Positions 59,156-64,000 of a stretch of DNA of 64,000 nt are shown piece by piece. How positions within the stretch are numbered: position 1 is the stretch's first letter; the number at the start of each line of letters is the position of its first letter. The translations under genes and the position numbers were made by a program. Origin of the DNA: Ruegeria_C sp041537905 (GTDB lineage Bacteria > Pseudomonadota > Alphaproteobacteria > Rhodobacterales > Rhodobacteraceae); contig NZ_JBGRUO010000003.1 in the NCBI RefSeq assembly GCF_041537905.1, positions 280,247 through 344,246 of the forward strand, read 5' to 3'. The notes below the pieces were generated by a model that did not search any database, was not told the DNA's origin, and was given only the letters and a program-made list of their open reading frames with translations.

Positions 59156-60273
59156 CCGGTCTGGCCAACGGTTTCCTGCATCTTGAAAACCGTATCTAGG
59201 ACAAGTGCTGCGGGGTCAAGGTTGACCGCCTGACCATGTCGTGCGCGGGCAGAAACCGTTGCTGCCGTTTGGGCCCAGGCGCGCCCGGCGTAGGGCGAGG
59301 CGGCAAGCCGCGCCAGCACCTGTGCCTCGCCATGAGCGGCCTCGGGCGCGGGCGGCTGGCCGCTGGCGCCGGTGCGCGCCAGACGGTTGAGCGCGATGTC
59401 GATCAGGGTCAGCAGCAGTTCGAACCGCTCTGCCGCGCCGCGCTGCGCGCTGGCCTCGGCCAGCGCCAGGGCGCGCTGACGATCAAGCCAGGGCAGGGTG
59501 CCCAGGATGGCGATCAACTCCTCGTAGATGCGCAGCCCGTCGAGATTGATCAGCCTGAGCGCCGCACCCACCGAACCTGCCGCGAGCGCCGCAAGGTGGC
59601 CGGCGTCAGAGGGCGCATCGGCCCCGGCCTGCGTCAGCGCGGCCTGCATATCACCAGGCGAAAGCGGGTGTAGCCGCAGGGTCCGGCAGCGCGAGCGGAT
59701 CGTCGGCAACAGCCGCGAGGGTTGGTGTGAGATCAGCAACAGAGTGGTACGTGCTGGGGGCTCTTCGAGCATCTTCAGCAGCGCGTTGGCAGCACTTGTG
59801 TTCATCTCGTCAGCGCTGTCGACCAACACCACGCGATGGCCGCCATCGGCTGAGGACAGGCCAAAGAACTTGCCCAGCCTGCGAATGTCATCAACCACGA
59901 TCTCGCCCCGCAGGCGTTTGTTGTCATTGACCGAGCGGGTCACCGAGGCCAGACCGGGTTCGGCCCCGGCCAGCATACGCCGCGCCACCGGATGTTCGGG
60001 ATCAACGGCCAGCGAGGCGGGAGGTGGCGGCGCGCCAAACAGCCCGTCCTCCTCAGCGGGCGGCGTGGCCAGAAGGAATCGCGCGATCTGCCAGGCGAGC
60101 GTGGCCTTGCCGACGCCGTTTGGCCCGGTGATCAGCCAGGCGTGGTGCAGGCGGCCCGCGTTGAACGCCTCCAGAAACGCCTGCTCGGCCTGCGCATGAC
60201 CAAAAAGCACCTGCGTCTCGCGCGGGTGTGGCGCGCCGGGGGCCTGATCAGGGGAGGGGAGATCGTCGCTCAT
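59152..60273 (-). CDS. holB: DNA polymerase III subunit delta'
   Basis: A 373-residue clamp-loader subunit with AAA+ features: LFGHAQAEQAFLEAF, P-loop GPNGVGKATL and the SRC-like segment TIRSRCRTLRLHPL. It works in loading the beta clamp with delta and tau/gamma. The gene lies between tmk and tatD, the classic bacterial order (metG, often found here, is absent). ATG at 60273; 10 bases downstream of tmk. Confidence 0.92.
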   Translation of the reverse strand: MSDDLPSPDQAPGAPHPRETQVLFGHAQAEQAFLEAFNAGRLHHAWLITGPNGVGKATLAWQIARFLLATPPAEEDGLFGAPPPPASLAVDPEHPVARRMLAGAEPGLASVTRSVNDNKRLRGEIVVDDIRRLGKFFGLSSADGGHRVVLVDSADEMNTSAANALLKMLEEPPARTTLLLISHQPSRLLPTIRSRCRTLRLHPLSPGDMQAALTQAGADAPSDAGHLAALAAGSVGAALRLINLDGLRIYEELIAILGTLPWLDRQRALALAEASAQRGAAERFELLLTLIDIALNRLARTGASGQPPAPEAAHGEAQVLARLAASPYAGRAWAQTAATVSARARHGQAVNLDPAALVLDTVFKMQETVGQTG

Positions 60274-60283
60274 GGTATGATCT

Positions 60284-60907
60284 TTACAGCGCTTTCAGCA
60301 CGATGTCCGCCACATCCTGCGCCACCACATCCAGATCGCGATTGCCATCGACCACCCGGAAGCGGTCCGCGTATTCCTGCGAAAGATCGAGAAAGCCCTG
60401 TCGCATGCGTTTTTGCAGCTCCGGTCCGAAATCCTCGAACCGCTCTTCGCTGCCCTGCCGCCCCTTGGCGCGGGCCAGGCCGGTCTCGGGGTCCATGTCG
60501 ATCAGCAGGGTCAGGTCCGGCTCGCGCCCGATCATCAGGTCATGCAGTTGATCCACCAGCGCCCGCAGATCGCCGCGCGAGAGGCCCTGATACATGCGGG
60601 TGCTGTCGGCAAAGCGGTCGCAGATTACGATCTGCCCCGTTTCCAGCGCGGGCAGGATGGTGCGTTCCATATGGTCGCGCCGGGCGGCGGTAAATAGCAG
60701 GATCTCGGTCTCTGCCGACCAGCGGTCGGGGTCGCCTTCCAGCACCAGACGCCGGATTTCCTCCGCCCCGGCTGACCCTCCGGGTTCGCGCGTCAGCAGC
60801 ACTTCGCGGCCCTGCGCCCGCAGCACATCCGCCAACAGCCGCGCCTGCGTCGATTTTCCGGAACCGTCGATGCCTTCGAAGGTCAGGAACAGGCCCCGCG
60901 CCGTCAC
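60284..60907 (-). CDS. tmk: Thymidylate kinase
   Basis: A 207-residue enzyme phosphorylating dTMP to dTDP. P-loop FEGIDGSGKSTQARLL, the DR(Y/F) motif region ICDRFADSTRMYQG and the LID region with LLIDMDPETGLARAKGRQG. TREPGGSAGAEEIR is the substrate-binding segment. Overlaps the carboxypeptidase gene by 4 bases. Confidence 0.95.
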   Translation of the reverse strand: MTARGLFLTFEGIDGSGKSTQARLLADVLRAQGREVLLTREPGGSAGAEEIRRLVLEGDPDRWSAETEILLFTAARRDHMERTILPALETGQIVICDRFADSTRMYQGLSRGDLRALVDQLHDLMIGREPDLTLLIDMDPETGLARAKGRQGSEERFEDFGPELQKRMRQGFLDLSQEYADRFRVVDGNRDLDVVAQDVADIVLKAL

Positions 60908-62070
60908 GAAGACCCCGCGGGTGCGTTGACGAACTGGTCAAACAGCATCAGCCCGGCCGTTTTCAGGCGGATAACGAACCCGCCCAAAGGCACGTCCTGT
61001 GCAGCCACCAGCGGGCGGCGAATCTCGGGCAGTTCCTCGGGTTTGATGATCAGTTCCGCCAGTTGCTGGCCTTTCTTGATCGGGGCGTTGATCGGCCCGT
61101 CATAGACCACCTCGGCGGTGATTTCCTTGTCGCCCAGCACCGGGATCAGCAGGCTCAGATCCTCGCCCGGCACCAGATCTACGGATCCCTGAGCGCCCAT
61201 CCAGACTTGTGCTTGGGCAACCGCTTCGTCGCCTTCTGCGAGGGTTTTTTCAACGAAGTGGCGAAACGACCAGTTAACGATGGCCTCAGCCTCCTCTGCG
61301 CGCTTGGCAGTCGAATCGAGGCCTGTGATGACAAAGATCACCCGGCGGTCGCCCTGTTTGGCCGACCCGACCAGACCATATCCCGCCTCTTGTGTATGAC
61401 CTGTTTTCAGGCCATCCGCACCGATCCCGAGCTTGAGCAGCGGGTTGCGATTGTTCTTGTTCGAGGGTGCGCGACCATCGAATTCGAACGCCTCCTCGGC
61501 AAAGAGCGGGTAATATTCCGGGAAGTCCGTGATCAGCCGGTTCGCCAGCACCGCCAGATCATGCACCGACATCCGGTGCCCGGCAGCGGGCCAGCCATTG
61601 GAATTAGCGAAATTGGAATTGTCCATGCCGATCTGTTCGGCCCGCCTGTTCATGTAGCGGGCAAAGCCGGCCTCGGTCCCGTCGGGGCTGAGCGCCTCGG
61701 CGATCACCACGCAGGCATCGTTGCCCGACAGCACGATGATCCCGCGCAGCAGATCCTCGACCCGGACCCGGTCCTGCGTGTTGAGGAACATGGTCGAGCC
61801 GCCATAGCTCATCGCGTGTTCCGAGACTGGCAGTTTCTCATCCAGCGTCAGACGCCCGTCGCGCAGCGCCTCGAAGGCCACATAAAGCGTCATCAGCTTC
61901 GACATCGAAGCGGGCGGCAGGGCTTCATCCGCGTTTTTTGACAGAAGCACCGTGCCGGTGCCCTGATCCAGCACGTAGGCCGCGTTGGCAGAGGTGTCGA
62001 ACGCGCTTGCGGGCAGACCGGCAAGCGCGAGGGTCAGGGCGAGGGCGGTGGATCGAAGATGGGCCAGCAT
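60904..62070 (-). CDS. dacC: D-alanyl-D-alanine carboxypeptidase (PBP5/6 type)
   Basis: A 388-residue penicillin-binding protein that trims peptidoglycan pentapeptides. A signal peptide ends near LPASAFD. Active-site motifs are SMSK (in LPPASMSKLM), SGN (in VLSGNDACVV) and KTG (in DGLKTGHTQEAGYG). The C-terminal beta domain and an amphipathic tail follow, used for membrane attachment. The gene follows the SPOR lipoprotein gene by 14 bases, so cell-wall functions are grouped. The symbol is by family; paralogues cannot be separated. Confidence 0.9.
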   Translation of the reverse strand: MLAHLRSTALALTLALAGLPASAFDTSANAAYVLDQGTGTVLLSKNADEALPPASMSKLMTLYVAFEALRDGRLTLDEKLPVSEHAMSYGGSTMFLNTQDRVRVEDLLRGIIVLSGNDACVVIAEALSPDGTEAGFARYMNRRAEQIGMDNSNFANSNGWPAAGHRMSVHDLAVLANRLITDFPEYYPLFAEEAFEFDGRAPSNKNNRNPLLKLGIGADGLKTGHTQEAGYGLVGSAKQGDRRVIFVITGLDSTAKRAEEAEAIVNWSFRHFVEKTLAEGDEAVAQAQVWMGAQGSVDLVPGEDLSLLIPVLGDKEITAEVVYDGPINAPIKKGQQLAELIIKPEELPEIRRPLVAAQDVPLGGFVIRLKTAGLMLFDQFVNAPAGSS

Positions 62071-62084
62071 CGGTCTGATCTCCT

Positions 62085-62969
62085 TTATCTTGTCACGATA
62101 TAGGCGTCTGAAAAGCCGGTCTCCTTGACCTTGTTCAAGAGCGCCGTGCCTTCCGATTTACTGTCGGCAGGTCCCACGACGACCCGCCAGAATGTCTTGT
62201 CGCTTGCGTTTTCCTCTAGAACCGAAGGGGTCATCCCGGCGCTGCGCATCTGGTTGGCGGCGCGGTTGGCATTGGCCTCGACGCTGAAGATGCCGATCTG
62301 CACGTAAGACGCCCCCGGATTTGCGGCGGGTGCGGCTGCGGCAGGTGTTTCCGGCGCCGCATCGATCGCAGCGGCGGCGCCCGCGATCGGGTCCAGTTCG
62401 GTTGCGGTGATCTCTTCGGTGATCTCGACGGTTTCGACCTCGGTAATGTCTTCTTCGATCACCGGCTCAGGCTCGACCACTTCCTTGCGCAGCGCGATCA
62501 CGCTCAGCTCGACCGGGGCACCGGCCAGCATGCCCAGAGATTCGGCCGCGTCCGAGGAGACCTGCAGGCGCGGGCCGGGAATGTCGCGCTCGCGCCGGAA
62601 CAGCGCCCCGACAACGGATTTGCCATTGGCGGTATTGGTGATGATCACCCGTTCCGGGTCGGTTGCATCGGGATGCGCAACCCAGACCCCGCCCAGCGAC
62701 GGTCGCCCGTCCCAGAGTCCGGCCTCGCTGGCCTGAAACACCTCGGGCGCCTCGACGTCGCGTTCGATGGCCTCGGAGCTGTTGGATTTGCTGGTTTTCG
62801 ACGAATTCTTATTTGAACCGAACCAGGGGAAGCCCGATCTTTCTTCGGAGGCTACTGGTTCCGAAACCACATTACCCGAAGTCTCTTCGCACCCCGCCAG
62901 AGCAGCCAGCGACAGCACAAGCAGGGCCGGACCAATAAGGGGCCTGCGTTTCACGATTGCTCGAACCAT
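62085..62969 (-). CDS. RlpA-like SPOR-domain lipoprotein
   Basis: A 294-residue protein with lipobox LAGC ending at Cys27, a low-complexity Ser/Lys linker, an RlpA-like double-psi beta-barrel region (about 95-165: VIITNTANGKSVVGALF, SSDAAESLGMLAGAPVELSV), an acidic Glu/Thr/Val linker and a C-terminal SPOR domain (about 225-294: SYVQIGIFSVEANANRAA, FWRVVVGP). The NDRGP-type catalytic segment of lytic RlpA appears as RRERDIPGP, so it may not cleave glycan. SPOR domains bind denuded peptidoglycan at the septum. ATG 62969 is spaced best from AAGGA; 62975 is an alternative. Confidence 0.82.
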   Translation of the reverse strand: MVRAIVKRRPLIGPALLVLSLAALAGCEETSGNVVSEPVASEERSGFPWFGSNKNSSKTSKSNSSEAIERDVEAPEVFQASEAGLWDGRPSLGGVWVAHPDATDPERVIITNTANGKSVVGALFRRERDIPGPRLQVSSDAAESLGMLAGAPVELSVIALRKEVVEPEPVIEEDITEVETVEITEEITATELDPIAGAAAAIDAAPETPAAAAPAANPGASYVQIGIFSVEANANRAANQMRSAGMTPSVLEENASDKTFWRVVVGPADSKSEGTALLNKVKETGFSDAYIVTR

Positions 62970-63171
62970 GGTCATATTCCTTGCCTGAGTCCGGCCGCCT
63001 GGGCGGCCCGGTGCCGGTTGTCCGGTCATTCTATGGTCAGGGCACAATCCCCGTTGCGGCGGATCATAGCCTGCGGGTTTGTCCAATGAAAGACCGCAGA
63101 CCAGACCTCGGCAAGTTTTCCCGCTTTTTGCTTGCGCGTTCTGTTGTGACAAACTAGATCACCAGCCCAGC

Positions 63172-63261
63172 GGGGAGGTGGCAGAGTGGTCGAATGCGGC
63201 GGTCTTGAAAACCGTTGAACGTGAGAGCGTTCCCAGGGTTCGAATCCCTGTCTCCCCGCCA
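63172..63261 (+). tRNA. tRNA-Ser (anticodon UGA)
   Basis: A 90-base tRNA with acceptor stem GGGGAGG/TCTCCCC, anticodon loop CTTGAAA (TGA at 63206-63208) on a GCGGT/ACCGT stem, a long class II variable arm (GAACGTGAGAGCGTTC region), T-arm CAGGG-TTCGAAT-CCCTG, discriminator G and an encoded CCA at 63259-63261. The large variable arm and UGA anticodon identify serine. Confidence 0.95.
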
Positions 63262-63384
63262 CGATATCAAGTGCTTACATGGTGTGTACTGATATCTGCC
63301 TGCCCTAAAGAGATCGCGGGTTTCCATAGAGTTTCCCAGAGTCACGTTCTGTTCCTGTTCAGATCCCTGAGATTCTGGACCTGC

Positions 63385-63640
63385 TTGGCAAGCCACTTTT
63401 GGCTGGCCCCTTGAGGTATTGGTGAATCGTCGACAGGCTTTCGTGACCGGTGAGGCCCGCAATGCTGGCCCGTTCATCCGTTTTCGACAATCCCGCTGGC
63501 AGCGCTCTAGCGCAGACCTTGCAGGCTGTATGCCTCCAGCCGGAGCGATTTCCTTTCGGTCCTAACGATCTTTGCAGTTTGCCATAGTTGAGCTCGTGCC
63601 CATACTCATCGCATAGAATGAAGCGAGTGCTTTGGCGTTG
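63385..63640 (-). pseudogene. Frame-broken tyrosine integrase relic next to tRNA-Ser
   Basis: Read on the minus strand, three frames in succession give integrase pieces: TRFILCDEYGHELNYGKLQ, then LQGLR followed by a TAG and SAASGIVENG, then TDERASIAGLTGHESLSTIHQYLKG. The order equals the C-terminal half of phage-type tyrosine recombinases (HGLRKxAA box, GH box, Tyr nucleophile). At least two frameshifts and a stop, and Gln in place of the box-II His, show it is dead. It points toward the tRNA, a common integration site. The interval 63262-63384 shows no feature. Confidence 0.7.
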
Positions 63641-63833
63641 GGCATCCTGTCCGGCGCGTTTTAGGTATCGCGTTGGTTTCGCATCCTAGCGGTGATCAAT
63701 GATTGTCGTCGTGAGAACCCTTGCTGCCCTCACAGGCTGACGCCAGATTCGCGCGGCACGGTGGACAGGTGCGTTAGCCCTACAACGGCGGGTTAAATCT
63801 TTTGACCCGCATCGCCCGGCGGCGTTCCCAAGT

Positions 63834-63851
63834 CAACTGTCAGAACAGTTG
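63834..63851. repeat. Perfect inverted repeat before the IS end
   Basis: CAACTGT (63834-63840), CAGA and ACAGTTG (63845-63851) form a 7-bp hairpin 6 bases before the IS terminus. Between 63641 and 63833 nothing gene-like is seen. Confidence 0.5.
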
Positions 63852-63856
63852 AAAAT

Positions 63857-64000
63857 GGCTTTGTTGCACAAATCGCCTGAGGGGATTCATCTCGTGAATC
63901 CAGCGTGATAGCTGGATGTTATGAGCAGTTGGTCCCCTACGACGTATAAGACCAGGAACTGGCCTTCGTACAACACAGCGCTGAAGCAGCGCGGTTCATT
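63857..64000 (+). mobile_element. Left end of an IS5-family (IS903-like) insertion sequence, cut by window edge
   Basis: GGCTTTGTTGCACAAATC at 63857-63874 closely matches the terminal inverted repeat of IS903-group elements of the IS5 family. A transposase frame starts 64 bases further in. The right end lies beyond the window. It sits in the decayed region downstream of tRNA-Ser. Confidence 0.8.
63921..64000 (+). CDS. IS5-family transposase, N-terminal part
   Basis: The 26 complete codons in the window (MSSWSPTTYKTRNWPSYNTA and following LKQRGS) resemble the start of IS5-family DDE transposases (K-T-x-N-W-x-x-Y-N-x-A-L-x-x-R-G-S). Transposase would act on the element ends. The rest of the gene is beyond the window, so intactness cannot be judged. 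Confidence 0.75.
   Translation, partial: MSSWSPTTYKTRNWPSYNTALKQRGS

Noticed and set aside
1..64000. CRISPR arrays, rRNA genes, prophage structural genes
   Set aside because: No regularly spaced direct repeats, rRNA segments or phage structural proteins were seen anywhere in the window.

Overview
The window looks like a chromosome segment of an alphaproteobacterium of the family Rhodobacteraceae (Roseobacter group, Ruegeria-like). The grounds are the high-GC coding style, a nuo operon interspersed with small genes of families typical of this group (DUF5333, DUF5337), a PleD-type regulator next to a DUF3572 gene, and the cell-wall/replication gene order around tmk and holB. This assignment is inferred from gene content; no database was searched.

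Layout. 2-4449: end of a macro-domain gene, then leucine catabolism (biotin-carrying methylcrotonyl-CoA carboxylase subunit, HMG-CoA lyase, enoyl-CoA hydratase) and a VOC protein. 4598-26127: one long nuoA-N operon for respiratory complex I. It has a good sigma70-like promoter and ends at a rho-independent terminator. At least sixteen extra small genes sit between the nuo genes (secreted proteins, lipoproteins, small membrane proteins, ABM, DUF3291, MAPEG and CMD proteins). They include three diverged DUF5333-like paralogues and a relic in which a nuoE 5' end is fused to what looks like a nuoD 3' end. 26131-29337: birA, coaX and RNase J, followed by two REP-like palindromes. 29454-38595: NUDIX and DUF983 genes; an EF-hand/ECF sigma/membrane-protein set; and several signalling genes (a PleD-like cyclase with degenerate receivers, an H-NOX-like protein with a diguanylate cyclase, a HAD phosphatase, an MttB-family methyltransferase).

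38746-55617 is the most unusual part: a tightly overlapping operon encoding homologues of the Salmonella 'virulence factors' SrfB (Hsp70/actin-like ATPase) and SrfC (GTPase-like P-loop protein). With them are three bitopic membrane proteins (one a trypsin-like protease, one with a paralogous N-domain, one with a Sel1-like tail), a proline-tract membrane protein, a periplasmic vWA protein, an ABC ATPase and FtsX-like permease, and a periplasmic FGE/SUMF1-fold protein. A peptidoglycan-binding-type protein follows. Together they read as a cell-envelope machine with cytoplasmic NTPases and periplasmic effector or adhesion parts; its function is not evident from sequence.

55817-62969 (minus strand): CbiX-like protein, AEC transporter, MBL hydrolase, tatD, holB, tmk, dac carboxypeptidase and an RlpA-like SPOR lipoprotein, mostly overlapping. 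63172-64000: tRNA-Ser(UGA), a frame-broken tyrosine-integrase relic pointing at it, and the left end of an IS5-family (IS903-like) element cut by the window edge.
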